NCBI RefSeq assembly: GCF_021568775.1 | Contig: NZ_JAKGSG010000053.1 | Coordinates: 1-64,000, forward strand | Direction: 5' to 3' | Length of the DNA stretch: 64,000 nucleotides | Origin: Antribacter soli | GTDB taxonomy: Bacteria > Actinomycetota > Actinomycetes > Actinomycetales > Cellulomonadaceae | Shown here: positions 1 through 7,449 of the stretch, piece by piece | How positions within the stretch are numbered: the first letter of the stretch is position 1 | How the letters are laid out: every line of letters starts with the position of its first letter | Notes under the pieces: model-generated | Told to the model about the DNA's origin: nothing | The model's database searches: none | What the model saw: the letters and a program-made list of their open reading frames with translations, nothing else | Position numbers and translations under genes: made by a program

Positions 1-18
1 CCGCTGGTGGTTCGCGTG

Positions 19-162
19 TCAGTCGCGCGGTTCCCGGCCGGAGCTTTCGCTCTTGCCCGAGCCGGGGCAGGTGCCGCCGCCGGGCTTCTGGTGGGTGTTG
101 ATCTTGCCGTCGCGGACCCCGCCGCGCTGGTTGCAGTCGGGGCAGATCACGGACTTCGACAT
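19..162 (-). CDS. Small zinc-ribbon-like protein (47 aa)
   Basis: Too short for routine calling but supported by context: the ATG at 162 follows the stop of the upstream gene by one base, so the two are probably translated together. The product begins MSKSVICPDCNQRGG and has a CPDC pair, a downstream histidine and a second cysteine in TCPGSG, the spacing of a small treble-clef or zinc-ribbon protein. Proteins of this shape recur in actinobacterial mobile elements but have no assigned function known to me. It may bind zinc and possibly nucleic acid. The tail is charged and probably disordered. Confidence 0.55.
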   Translation of the reverse strand: MSKSVICPDCNQRGGVRDGKINTHQKPGGGTCPGSGKSESSGREPRD

Positions 163-163
163 G

Positions 164-673
164 TCAGACGGTCTCCAGGACTCGGTATCGGGTGTCCGCG
201 CCCCGACGCTCGCCGGGACGCAGGGTGTAGAGCAGGTGTGCGTGCGTGGAGGCACCGGAGTGCCAGGTGATGTTGAACCCGAACGGGTGGGCTCCAGACT
301 TCTCCCGGGTCGAGTACCGCTCGACGGTGGCCAGCTCGCGTGACTGACTGTTGACGATCGCGGCCGTGATCCATGCCTCGACGTCGACCATCCGGAGTTG
401 GCCGCCTGGCTGCACGACCAGACTGACCGGCGCGACCGGCGCGGGCGGGTTGCCCTCGACGATCTTCTCCTCGCCGTCGTAGCGGCCTCCGCCGTGCACG
501 ATCTGCAGGTACGCGGCGCCGCCGTCCGGGGCCCGCAGGACGACGCCGGTGGTGTGCTCCATGCCGGCTTCGCCGGTCACGCCGGCGTCGGTCCAGCTGA
601 CGAGCGTGACGCCGTCGGGCAGGTCGCTGGTGAGGAGGTCGGTCAGCCACGTGAGGAATCTGGGAGCGCGCAT
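164..673 (-). CDS. Hypothetical protein (169 aa)
   Basis: No family recognised. The sequence is an even mix of beta and helix with no signal peptide or membrane segment, beginning MRAPRFLTWLTDLL. The ATG at 673 is preferred over an in-frame GTG at 682 because TAGAGT lies seven bases before it, matching the leaderless TANNNT promoter layout seen repeatedly in this window. It is followed one base later by the 47-residue zinc-ribbon gene. Upstream are two strong tandem hairpins that separate it from the next operon. Function unknown; likely an element accessory protein. Confidence 0.6.
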   Translation of the reverse strand: MRAPRFLTWLTDLLTSDLPDGVTLVSWTDAGVTGEAGMEHTTGVVLRAPDGGAAYLQIVHGGGRYDGEEKIVEGNPPAPVAPVSLVVQPGGQLRMVDVEAWITAAIVNSQSRELATVERYSTREKSGAHPFGFNITWHSGASTHAHLLYTLRPGERRGADTRYRVLETV

Positions 674-680
674 GGTTTCC

Positions 681-686
681 ACTCTA
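681..686 (-). promoter_or_regulatory. Candidate leaderless -10 element (TAGAGT)
   Basis: TAGAGT on the minus strand, then seven bases, then ATG at 673. This fits the TANNNT extended actinobacterial -10 with transcription starting at or next to the start codon. No convincing -35 was seen. Confidence 0.4.
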
Positions 687-802
687 GGTGCGGGTCGGAG
701 GACCCCGACACGCGGGCGCGCCCCGGTCTTCGGCCAGTGCGCTCACGTCGTCCTCCGCTCGGATGGGGTGGCGGGCCGGGACCCCGGATGGTCCCGGCCC
801 GC

Positions 803-827
803 TGTCCCGCCGTTCAGGAGCGGGACA
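803..827. repeat. Perfect 8-bp inverted repeat (hairpin 1 of 2)
   Basis: TGTCCCGC (803-810) and GCGGGACA (820-827) are exact reverse complements around a nine-base loop. It lies in the gap between two minus-strand genes, three bases from a second, longer hairpin. No T-tract follows on either strand, so it is not a canonical terminator; an RNA structure or a protein-binding site is possible. Confidence 0.6.
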
Positions 828-830
828 CTC

Positions 831-866
831 GCGACCGGGCCAGGCGTCGGGGAAGTGCCCGGTCGC
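831..866. repeat. Perfect 10-bp inverted repeat (hairpin 2 of 2)
   Basis: GCGACCGGGC (831-840) pairs exactly with GCCCGGTCGC (857-866) around a 16-base loop. Transcripts of the minus-strand operon ending at 898 would meet this stem first and then the 803-827 stem. The tandem arrangement suggests termination or mRNA 3'-end protection for that operon, but the U-tract is missing. Confidence 0.6.
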
Positions 867-897
867 AAGACTTGGATGACGACCCTGTGCAGGCAGG

Positions 898-1233
898 TCA
901 CCAGGGGCGCACGATGTCCAGGGTGTAGATGCCGCCGCCGTTCGCGTCGAACCTGTATTTCGGGCGCCCGTCGGGGGTGAGGTCGTAGACGTACCCGACG
1001 GACACCAGGGCGCGTTCCAGGTCGAGCATCGTGCGCCCGACGGCAGCCGTAAGGTCCGCACGGTGGGCCAGGAGTGCGTCGGCGTCGCCGGTCCAGACCT
1101 CGCAGGACGCCAGCGCCGGACCTGCGCCGGCCAGGCGGACCCGGACCGCCACCGGGTGGGTGCGCGGGTGCCACTCCTCGACCAGGGCGAGGACCTGTTC
1201 GACGAGCTCGACCGGCAGCGCAGGGTCGGTCAT
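898..1233 (-). CDS. Hypothetical protein (111 aa)
   Basis: Last gene of a four-gene minus-strand operon in which each start overlaps the previous stop by 4 bp (1230-1233 here). The product has an N-terminal helix (MTDPALPVELVEQVLALVEEW), a central beta region and a C-terminal segment containing YDLTPDGRPKYRFDANGGG. No catalytic motif, signal or membrane segment. The tight coupling to a HAD phosphatase suggests a shared pathway, but nothing in the sequence shows the role. Family unrecognised. Confidence 0.6.
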   Translation of the reverse strand: MTDPALPVELVEQVLALVEEWHPRTHPVAVRVRLAGAGPALASCEVWTGDADALLAHRADLTAAVGRTMLDLERALVSVGYVYDLTPDGRPKYRFDANGGGIYTLDIVRPW

Positions 1234-2090
1234 GAGCCTGCTCCCGCCAGCGCCTGTGCTTCCGCACTGGCCCGGGCCGGTGCGGCGAGCAGGTCACGGA
1301 GCACCATCGCCGCGCCGTGCTCGGCGAGCGTCCCGGTGACGTGGTCGGCGGTGTCCTGCACCAGCATGGGGGCGTGCCCCATCGCGAAGGAGCGGGAGGC
1401 CCAGGCCATTGCCTCGATGTCGTTGACACCGTCGCCCACGAACACCGTGTGCTCGGCCTCGACGGCGAGGCGCCGGCGGACGGTCTCGAGCGCAGACGCC
1501 TTCGACAAGCCAGGTGGTGTCACGTCCAACCAGGACGAGGATGCGGGGTTCACCGTCACACCGAGCGACCGGACGGGTTCCAGCAGCAGCGCTGCGGCAC
1601 TCGGCGCGGACAGGATCACGCGCGGGGCTGGCTCGGCGGTGAGGTCCTCATCGGAGACGACCAGCTGGCGCCCGTTGACCTGGTCTGGTCCGAAGGGCTC
1701 GGAGACGTGGTAGCCCCAGCCGACTTCCTCGACAGCGATCCGGACTGCGGGGCATAGGCGCCGGGCCAGTTTGAGTACCGGTTCGATGTCGAGGGTCTGG
1801 CAGGACTCCACCCGGTAGCTGCACGGCCAGGTCCGGTCCAGGCGGGCCGTGACGGCGCCGTTCGAGCACACGATCCACGCGCCGTCGAGGCCGAGCGCGT
1901 TGGCGAGGGGGAGTACGCCGACCAGGGACCGCCCCGTGGCCAGGACTATGTGGTGCCCGCCCCCGACGACGTCGGCCACCGCCTGCCGCGTCACGTCGGG
2001 CAGGTTGCAGGTTCCTTCAGGGACGAGCGTGCCGTCGATGTCGAGGGCCACCAGGAGCGGGTCCGCCGCCCGGTCAGGCACGCTGGTCAT
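1230..2090 (-). CDS. HAD-superfamily phosphatase, Cof-like (286 aa)
   Basis: Predicted cytoplasmic Mg2+-dependent phosphatase of the HAD Cof/IIB type. Motif I is LDIDGTLVPEG near residue 15, motif II a threonine in VLATGRS near residue 50, and the C-terminal metal-binding motif is FVGDGVNDIEAMA near 240, with ASRSFAMGHA after it; the cap lies between motifs II and III as in sugar-phosphate and nucleotide phosphatases. Start ATG 2090 overlaps the stop of the resolvase-like gene by 4 bp and its stop overlaps the next start by 4 bp. The substrate cannot be deduced. The presence of NUDIX and dTMP-kinase-like genes nearby would be compatible with a phosphorylated nucleoside or sugar intermediate, which is inference only. 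Confidence 0.85.
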   Translation of the reverse strand: MTSVPDRAADPLLVALDIDGTLVPEGTCNLPDVTRQAVADVVGGGHHIVLATGRSLVGVLPLANALGLDGAWIVCSNGAVTARLDRTWPCSYRVESCQTLDIEPVLKLARRLCPAVRIAVEEVGWGYHVSEPFGPDQVNGRQLVVSDEDLTAEPAPRVILSAPSAAALLLEPVRSLGVTVNPASSSWLDVTPPGLSKASALETVRRRLAVEAEHTVFVGDGVNDIEAMAWASRSFAMGHAPMLVQDTADHVTGTLAEHGAAMVLRDLLAAPARASAEAQALAGAGS

Positions 2091-2464
2091 CGGCTCGCCG
2101 CCTCGGCGGGGGCGCCTTCCCGACGCCGGATGTCCTCGGTGAGCCGTCCGGTCTGGACCGTGGCCCCGCTGCCGCCGCCGACGACCACGCACGTCGCGCC
2201 GTGACGCTCCAGCTCGCGTCGGACCCGTCGGTGCACCGAGGCGAGACGCACGTCGGCGGGCATGATCACCACGCGGGCGTCGTGAAGGCGTGCGGCCTGG
2301 ACGACCTGGCTGATCGTGAACGTGTCGAACCGGTCGATCACGACCTGAGCCAGGGCGAAGCCCTCCTCGCGCGCGTGCCCGGTGACCGCGTCGCGCTGTC
2401 GGTCCAGGCTGGCGGCGTCGCGTCCGCAGACGTACCCGACGGCAACCGGTGCCGGCGCGTTCAC
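2087..2464 (-). CDS. Serine-recombinase-like domain protein lacking the catalytic motif (125 aa)
   Basis: The N-terminus VAVGYVCGRDAASLDRQ resembles the first strand and helix of resolvase domains, where YxRVST carries the nucleophilic serine. Here the segment reads YVCGRD, so the catalytic serine and the adjacent arginine are missing. The rest (VIDRFDT, ARVVIMPADVR) keeps the alternating beta-alpha layout, and there is no DNA-binding C-terminal domain. It is therefore more likely a non-recombining regulatory or structural relative than a recombinase. Overlaps both neighbours by 4 bp within the four-gene operon. Assignment rests on a single motif region. Confidence 0.55.
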   Translation of the reverse strand: MNAPAPVAVGYVCGRDAASLDRQRDAVTGHAREEGFALAQVVIDRFDTFTISQVVQAARLHDARVVIMPADVRLASVHRRVRRELERHGATCVVVGGGSGATVQTGRLTEDIRRREGAPAEAASR

Positions 2465-2757
2465 AGCGCCGCTCCGATCGGGCGGCGCAGCTGGGCGCGG
2501 ACGTGGACCTCGAAGCCGGAGACATCGCCGGTCCAGTCCGTGAACCCGGGGGTGAGCATGCGGTGGTCCAGGGGGAAGTCACACCCGAGCGTCTTGGCGA
2601 TCTGCTCCCCCTCGGCCAGGTCCGCCGGCTGCAGGCTGATGTGGTTGCGGGTCAGAGTGATCGCCTCGATCCGCTCCAGGCCGACCCTCGCCAATGTCTC
2701 GACGACGACGCCGAGGGCACGGGCCAGCGACTCGGAGCCTTGCTTCATCGGTCTCAT
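2461..2757 (-). CDS. Hypothetical protein (98 aa), first gene of operon
   Basis: The ATG at 2757 (MRPMKQGSESLARALG) is chosen over longer alternatives because GAGGAGG lies just upstream on the minus strand with normal spacing. The product has one amphipathic helix followed by a beta-rich half ending ADVSGFEVHVRAQL-like text; no motif was recognised. It heads the minus-strand operon that continues through the resolvase-like protein and the HAD phosphatase, and it is divergent from the UTRA/GntR pair, sharing the intergenic palindromes. It is probably controlled by that regulator, by position only. Confidence 0.6.
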   Translation of the reverse strand: MRPMKQGSESLARALGVVVETLARVGLERIEAITLTRNHISLQPADLAEGEQIAKTLGCDFPLDHRMLTPGFTDWTGDVSGFEVHVRAQLRRPIGAAL

Positions 2758-2922
2758 GGGTCCTCCTCGCGCGGCGGTCTGCGCCCAACTGCGGGGCGAG
2801 CCGGTCACGCCGTGATCGGTGGTGCCTACTGTCGGCCGGGGTCGCGGCCCAGAGCAGGGCATTCAGCGATCTGCGGTCCGGCATTCTGACGGCGGCGCCC
2901 AACCGGGCCGCCGCACGTTCGG

Positions 2923-2957
2923 CACCTTACTGCCTATCGCGTAAGGTGACAATGTCA
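2923..2957. promoter_or_regulatory. Two abutting palindromes, candidate GntR operators
   Basis: CACCTTAC (2923-2930) and GTAAGGTG (2941-2948) form an exact 8-bp inverted repeat around ten bases. Overlapping its right arm is the exact 11-bp palindrome TGACA-A-TGTCA (2947-2957). They lie in the divergent gap between a minus-strand operon (start 2757) and the UTRA/GntR operon (start 3039). GntR-family dimers usually bind short palindromes of this size, so this is the natural binding site for the protein encoded at 3569-4300. Confidence 0.5.
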
Positions 2958-3038
2958 GTTCTTCGTCTTCGCGGGCCGGTGCCCGCGTACAGTGGGCGCG
3001 TCGATCGAACCGTCGAGGAGGCGTGGGAGGGCCATGCG

Positions 3039-3572
3039 ATGAGCGACCGCAGGCAGTGGGTCAGCGTCTCTGCGCCCTACGTCTCGGGGCAGCCGGGCGA
3101 CGCCTGGGCGGCCGAGGCCGCCGCGCAGGGCGGGGCCGGGACGCAGAAGCTCGTGGCCGTCGGCGAGGTGCCCGCACCCGATCTCGTCGCCCGGCTACTC
3201 GGGCTCGAAGCGGGCGAGCCCGTCGTCCTGCGGTCGCGCGTGATGCTCCTTGACGAGCGGCCGGTCGAGCTCGTCGACTCGTACTACCCGGCCGCGATCG
3301 CGGGTGACACCCTGCTGGCCGAGCGTCGCAAGGTGCCTGGCGGCGCCGTCTCGCACCTGACACAGCTCGGGTACCCGCCACGCCGAGCGGTCGAGGACGT
3401 CACGGCTCGCCTCGCGACCCAGGCCGAGATCGAGGAGTTGGGCCTTGCCGCGCCGGCGTGCGTGCTCGAGATCGCGCGTGTGATCCTGTCCGACGACGAC
3501 GTGCCGGTCGAGGCCACGTTCATGACCTCGCCTGCCGATTCGAGACGGCTGCGCTACGAGGTCGCCCTGTGA
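3039..3572 (+). CDS. UTRA-domain protein without HTH (177 aa)
   Basis: The product resembles only the ligand-binding UTRA half of HutC-type GntR regulators: LEAGEPVVLRSRVMLLDERPVELVDSY then KVPGGAVSHLTQLG, closely parallel to the same region of the next gene. No winged-helix domain precedes it; frame continuity further upstream gives no HTH-like text. The ATG at 3039 follows AGGAGG-like sequence (ggaggcgtgggaggg); the ATG at 3034 is closed by a stop two codons later. Its last bases overlap the GTG of the GntR gene by 4 bp, so the two are co-translated. It may form heterodimers with the full regulator or act as a separate effector sensor. A former GntR gene that lost its HTH is the alternative. 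Confidence 0.7.
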   Translation: MSDRRQWVSVSAPYVSGQPGDAWAAEAAAQGGAGTQKLVAVGEVPAPDLVARLLGLEAGEPVVLRSRVMLLDERPVELVDSYYPAAIAGDTLLAERRKVPGGAVSHLTQLGYPPRRAVEDVTARLATQAEIEELGLAAPACVLEIARVILSDDDVPVEATFMTSPADSRRLRYEVAL

Positions 3573-4300
3573 ACCGCGGTACCGACGCCCGGCCCCGGCA
3601 CGAGCAGATCGCCGCCGACCTGCGCGAGGAGATCCTGCGCGGAGACCTTGCCCCGGGCGCCCAGCTCCCGTCGACCGCCCAGCTCATGGCCCGGTTCGAC
3701 GCCGCAAACGCCACGATCCAGCGCGCGCTGAAGTCCCTCAAGGACGAGGGCTTCCTGGACAGCCGCGTCGGCAAGGGCGTCTACATCCGCGGGCACCGGC
3801 CCCTGGTCATCGACGTCGGCGCCTACCTCCCACCCGACGGCAAGGTCCGCTACGACCTGCTCGACGTCACCACCCTCACCCCACCCACCGACGTCGCCAC
3901 GGCGCTCAACCTCGACCCGACCGGACAGGCCGTCCGCCGCCGCCGCATCCTCTACCTCGACAAACAGCCCGTCGAGCTGTCCATCTCCTACTACGCGGCC
4001 GACCTCGCCACCGGAACGCCCCTGGCCAGAGCCGGCAAGATCCCCGGCGGCGCCCCGCAGGTCCTCGCCGACCTCGGAGCCCCGCAGCGTGCGTTCGTCG
4101 ACCGGATCTCCGCCCGCCCTCCGACACGCGAGGAGATCACGGTCCTCGACCTGCCCGCAGGCGTGCCGGTCCTGCGTCAGTTCCGCACGGTCCTGACCGA
4201 CGACGACCGCCCCGTCGAAGTCTCCGTCCTCATTAAGGGCGCGCACCTCTATGAACTGCAGTACCGGCAGTCTGTGCCCTACCCCGACAGCCGGGCATAG
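3569..4300 (+). CDS. GntR-family transcriptional regulator, HutC type (243 aa)
   Basis: N-terminal winged helix-turn-helix near residues 10-75 with the family signature LREEILRGDLAPGAQLPST and a recognition region AANATIQRALKSLKDEG; C-terminal UTRA domain from about residue 95 (LYLDKQPVELSISYY, KIPGGAPQVLADLG). Start GTG 3569 overlaps the UTRA-only gene's stop. HutC-type regulators are repressors relieved by a small ligand bound in the UTRA domain. Candidate operators are the palindromes at 2923-2957, which would allow it to control its own operon and the divergent one. Similar regulators (KorSA/pSAM2 type) control transfer or replication in Streptomyces elements, so element control is plausible. 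Confidence 0.85.
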   Translation: MNRGTDARPRHEQIAADLREEILRGDLAPGAQLPSTAQLMARFDAANATIQRALKSLKDEGFLDSRVGKGVYIRGHRPLVIDVGAYLPPDGKVRYDLLDVTTLTPPTDVATALNLDPTGQAVRRRRILYLDKQPVELSISYYAADLATGTPLARAGKIPGGAPQVLADLGAPQRAFVDRISARPPTREEITVLDLPAGVPVLRQFRTVLTDDDRPVEVSVLIKGAHLYELQYRQSVPYPDSRA

Positions 4301-4345
4301 CAGACCGAGCCCGAAACTCGCGGGCGAACGAGGTCCGGAAGGTCA

Positions 4346-4807
4346 CTAACGCGGCGCGCCATGCTCCAGGTAGAGGGTCGTCCCCTCGCGCCAGGCGGTG
4401 TGGGCTTCTCGAACCCGCCGTGCGAGGCGCGGTATGGCGAAGTGGTCGATCTCTGCGATCGGGACCCACTGCCAGTGGTCGAGCTCGGTGCGGTCTAGGA
4501 CGATGCGGTCCTCGTCGTCTCCGAGGGTGCCGCAGTCAAAGAGGTAGAGGATCTTGTCGCCCTCGCCGGGGTTCGGTGCCCAGTCACAGACGAGCATTCG
4601 GCGTGCGGTGCGCTTGAGGCCGAGCTCTTCGTGTACCTCGCGCTCGCATGCGGCAGCGGGGGACTCGCCGATGTCGAGGTATCCACCGGGTAGGTCCCAC
4701 CGGTTGCCGTAGGTCTTGCGAACCAGAAGCACGGCGTCATGGGTGGCGAAGAGAGCGCCGGCTGCGACGCGTGGCGTCGCGAACCTGGCCGTGGGGTCGG
4801 TGCTCAT
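4346..4807 (-). CDS. NUDIX hydrolase (153 aa)
   Basis: A complete Nudix box lies near residues 40-63: GGYLDIGES then CEREVHEELGL, with all metal-binding glutamates present. NUDIX enzymes hydrolyse nucleoside diphosphates linked to another group; the substrate is not deducible. The start overlaps the stop of the upstream HTH/TPR gene by 4 bp, so the two form an operon transcribed away from the radical SAM operon. NUDIX proteins are recurrent cargo of actinobacterial integrative elements (pSAM2 Pif is one), which fits the context. Confidence 0.85.
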   Translation of the reverse strand: MSTDPTARFATPRVAAGALFATHDAVLLVRKTYGNRWDLPGGYLDIGESPAAACEREVHEELGLKRTARRMLVCDWAPNPGEGDKILYLFDCGTLGDDEDRIVLDRTELDHWQWVPIAEIDHFAIPRLARRVREAHTAWREGTTLYLEHGAPR

Positions 4808-6081
4808 GGGGCGACTCCGACGAGCGTGGCGAGGCGAGTCAATGCTGCGCCCGGACGGCGCTGCGCGGTGGCGATCAGGGAGGTCACGACGTCCTTCGTG
4901 ATGTGGTGGTGGCGGACCTGCGACGGTGCTGTGGCTTCAGCCCGGACCAGGGTAGCGAGGGCGTCCTCACGGTCACCGACCGCGAGGCTAGCTCGGGCGA
5001 CGTCGAGGTGTAGCCGCACCTGGCGCTCCACCGGCAGATGCTCAACGGACAACGCTCCGCCGACCGAGAGAACCGCATCCATGTCACCGAGGGCTGCGGC
5101 GACGTTCGCGCGGTGGATCGCCACGTTGGTCGGCCCGAAGGCGGTCCACAGGTCGTTGCGGTCGATGGCGTTCACGTCTGCCGCGCGTTGCGCCTCGTCG
5201 AGATACGTGCTCGCTAGCCGCGGGTTGCCATGGCCTGCGGCTAGGACCGCGCCCGAAAGCAGCAGCGTGCCGTAGACGGATGCCGATGCTGGTGTCTGGG
5301 CCATGTGCCTCTGGAACCCGTGCGCCGCGGCGTCGATGCTTGTCAAGGCGTCGGCGTGGTGGCCACCGGCGGCCATTGCGAAGGCTGCGGTTCGTATCAA
5401 CGACAGGTGAAGGCGCGCGTCTTCGGCGGCCTCTGCCGCGAAGACGCCGCGGTCGGCAGCGATCCATGCGATGTCTGCATGCCCGGCCTTGGTCAGCACG
5501 ATCGCGGCGATCTGGTGCGCGAGGGCCCGCACCCGTAGGTCGGTGTTGTTGCGAAGCCCGCGCATGGCGTCCACGACACGCAGCGCTGAGTCCTCGTAGC
5601 GACCTGCCTGGTACGCAGAGAACGAGGCGGCAACGCCCCGCTTCACCGCGTCTGGAGAGGAGCCGGCGACCCGATCTGGCCGGTATGAAACGAGGACCCG
5701 CCGCAATGACGCCATCGCCCTGCCCATGTCGGTCGATGCCGCTGGGTCCTCCGCGTCTGTATCTCGCGGCACGGCCCACGATTGAGGGTTCGACAGCGAA
5801 GCTGTCGATCTTCCTCGAGGTGTCGGATAGAAACCGAGACCTGCATCGGTCTGGGCGCCGAGAACCGCCCGCAGCCCGTCGCGGTACATCGCACTTGGCC
5901 AGCGGATCAGTCCGCGTTCGTAGCGGGCGAGGGTGTCGACGTCGAGGTGGCAGTGCTTGCCCGTCGTGGACCAGATGTACTGGTTGACCGCGGCGGCGAG
6001 CTCGGCCCGCGTCATCGGCAGGCCGCTGCCGGACGGCGACGGGGTTGCCTCGCGCAAACGGCGCAGGTACTCGTTGGCCAC
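4804..6081 (-). CDS. HTH regulator with TPR-like helical repeat region (425 aa)
   Basis: The N-terminal 70 residues include MTRAELAAAVNQYIW and DVDTLARYERGLIRWPS, a helix-turn-helix of the kind in actinobacterial XRE-like proteins that carry a C-terminal TPR solenoid. Residues 120-420 are almost entirely helical with alanine-rich repeats (AYQAGRYEDSALRVVDAM, ARASLAVGDREDALATL). Start GTG 6081, preceded by a G-rich RBS. It is divergent from the radical SAM operon with about 200 bases between them, so it is a plausible regulator of that operon; binding of a peptide or other ligand by the TPR part would be usual for such proteins but is not shown. Confidence 0.75.
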   Translation of the reverse strand: MANEYLRRLREATPSPSGSGLPMTRAELAAAVNQYIWSTTGKHCHLDVDTLARYERGLIRWPSAMYRDGLRAVLGAQTDAGLGFYPTPRGRSTASLSNPQSWAVPRDTDAEDPAASTDMGRAMASLRRVLVSYRPDRVAGSSPDAVKRGVAASFSAYQAGRYEDSALRVVDAMRGLRNNTDLRVRALAHQIAAIVLTKAGHADIAWIAADRGVFAAEAAEDARLHLSLIRTAAFAMAAGGHHADALTSIDAAAHGFQRHMAQTPASASVYGTLLLSGAVLAAGHGNPRLASTYLDEAQRAADVNAIDRNDLWTAFGPTNVAIHRANVAAALGDMDAVLSVGGALSVEHLPVERQVRLHLDVARASLAVGDREDALATLVRAEATAPSQVRHHHITKDVVTSLIATAQRRPGAALTRLATLVGVAP

Positions 6082-6285
6082 GGTTTCCCCCTTCCTCGGG
6101 CCGAATGGAGATCACTGCCACGCCCAGGGTAGTGACGCCCGCCACAGACGAGGAGTGCCGTGCTCCAGATTGCCGGAACCTGCCGTCCAGAATGCCCTCC
6201 GGCGAGCGAGGCGGTGGGACGGAGAGTGGGTCTGCGTGTCGCCGCCCGGCAATGCGCGGAGTTCCAGCGTCTTGGGGAGGCGTCC

Positions 6286-7449
6286 GTGCCTGTCACCGTC
6301 CCGCTGCTATCCCGTGAGCAGATCGAGCGCCTGCCAGAGCGGGCGCGCGAGGTCGTCGAGTACCGCAAGTCTGGCCTGTCTTTGAATCACATCCAGGGCT
6401 GCCCGCTGGATTGCGCCTACTGCATCCGGCACACCTATGGGGTGTGGGACATGCGCCAGCCGCGGGCGCTAATGCCCGACGCCGAGGCCGTTGAGGCGCT
6501 CGTGTCCCACCCGTACTTCCAGCCGGACCGGACGCCGGTGCAGGTGTTCAACCGGGCGACCGACCCGTTCCTGCCACGGGTCAAGGAGCACCTGTTCAAT
6601 GTGCTGGAGGACCTCGACGCACGCGGCCTGACGAACCACGTCCTGGTGATCACCCGGTACCGCATCGACCCGGAGGACTGTGAGCGGCTCAACCGGCTGC
6701 GGAACATCCGCTTGACGCTGCTGGTCACGTACTCCGGGATCGAGGACGAGCGGATCGAGCCGGTGCGGTCCTCGATCGCCGAAGCTTCGCTCCGCACGGC
6801 GTTCGACCACGCTCAGCGGTATCGGGTCATCCTGTACTGGCGCCCGTTGGTGCCGGGCCTGAACGACTCTCCGGAGCATCTGGCCAAGGCGGTCGAGTTG
6901 TCACATCACGCGCATGCGACGGTGTTCACCGGCTTGTTCTACCGGGACGAGATCGCCGACTACTACAAGGCCAACGGGCTGCCGGAGCCGTACTCGGGCA
7001 CGGCGCGGCGCAAGATCGTTCCCGAGACGCTCGAGCGCCGGGTGCTGGGGGCATTCGCCGACGGGAGAGGCGGTCCGTTGTTCCGCAAGACGTCGTGCTC
7101 GGTCTCGTTCGCGCACGAGGTGCCGGACTACAACGGGCACTACGGCATCCGCGAGCTGTGCGACATCTGCCCGGCCAAGCAGCTGGCGTTCTGCGGGGAC
7201 GCGCATCTCGTCCCGACGGCTGATCACATCCGTGACCTCGCGCGACGCCTGCCGGGCCGGGAGGATGTCGAGGTCGTGGAGATCACCGAGCGTGCGGCGA
7301 TCGTGGCCGGCCTGGACGAGCAGCCGCGCTACTTCCTGCAGCACGGGCTCGGGTTCCAGGTTCACGACCAGCGCCACCCCCATAAGCACCGCCTGCACGG
7401 GCGGGCCGACGTCGGCTGGGACGCCGCACAGCAGGAGGTGCTGTCATGA
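6286..7449 (+). CDS. Radical SAM enzyme (387 aa), first gene of coupled operon
   Basis: The radical SAM [4Fe-4S] motif is GCPLDCAYC (Cys39, Cys43, Cys46). The rest of the barrel is visible (VQVFNRATDPFLP, HVLVITRYRIDPEDC, YWRPLVPGLNDSPEH). A C-terminal group of cysteines around ELCDICPAKQLAFC, with an earlier KTSCSV, could hold an auxiliary cluster or zinc. The GTG at 6286 is chosen because GGGGAGG ends five bases before it; upstream in-frame starts have no RBS. Its stop overlaps the exonuclease start by 4 bp. The barrel text recalls SplB-like (COG1533) proteins more than peptide-modifying SPASM enzymes, but I cannot assign a subfamily, so the substrate is open. Confidence 0.85.
   Translation: MPVTVPLLSREQIERLPERAREVVEYRKSGLSLNHIQGCPLDCAYCIRHTYGVWDMRQPRALMPDAEAVEALVSHPYFQPDRTPVQVFNRATDPFLPRVKEHLFNVLEDLDARGLTNHVLVITRYRIDPEDCERLNRLRNIRLTLLVTYSGIEDERIEPVRSSIAEASLRTAFDHAQRYRVILYWRPLVPGLNDSPEHLAKAVELSHHAHATVFTGLFYRDEIADYYKANGLPEPYSGTARRKIVPETLERRVLGAFADGRGGPLFRKTSCSVSFAHEVPDYNGHYGIRELCDICPAKQLAFCGDAHLVPTADHIRDLARRLPGREDVEVVEITERAAIVAGLDEQPRYFLQHGLGFQVHDQRHPHKHRLHGRADVGWDAAQQEVLS

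Noticed and set aside
2087-2464. Active resolvase
   Set aside because: The nucleophilic serine motif is absent and there is no DNA-binding C-terminal domain.
3034-3036. ATG 3034 as start of the UTRA gene
   Set aside because: The frame closes after two codons; ATG 3039 opens the full frame.
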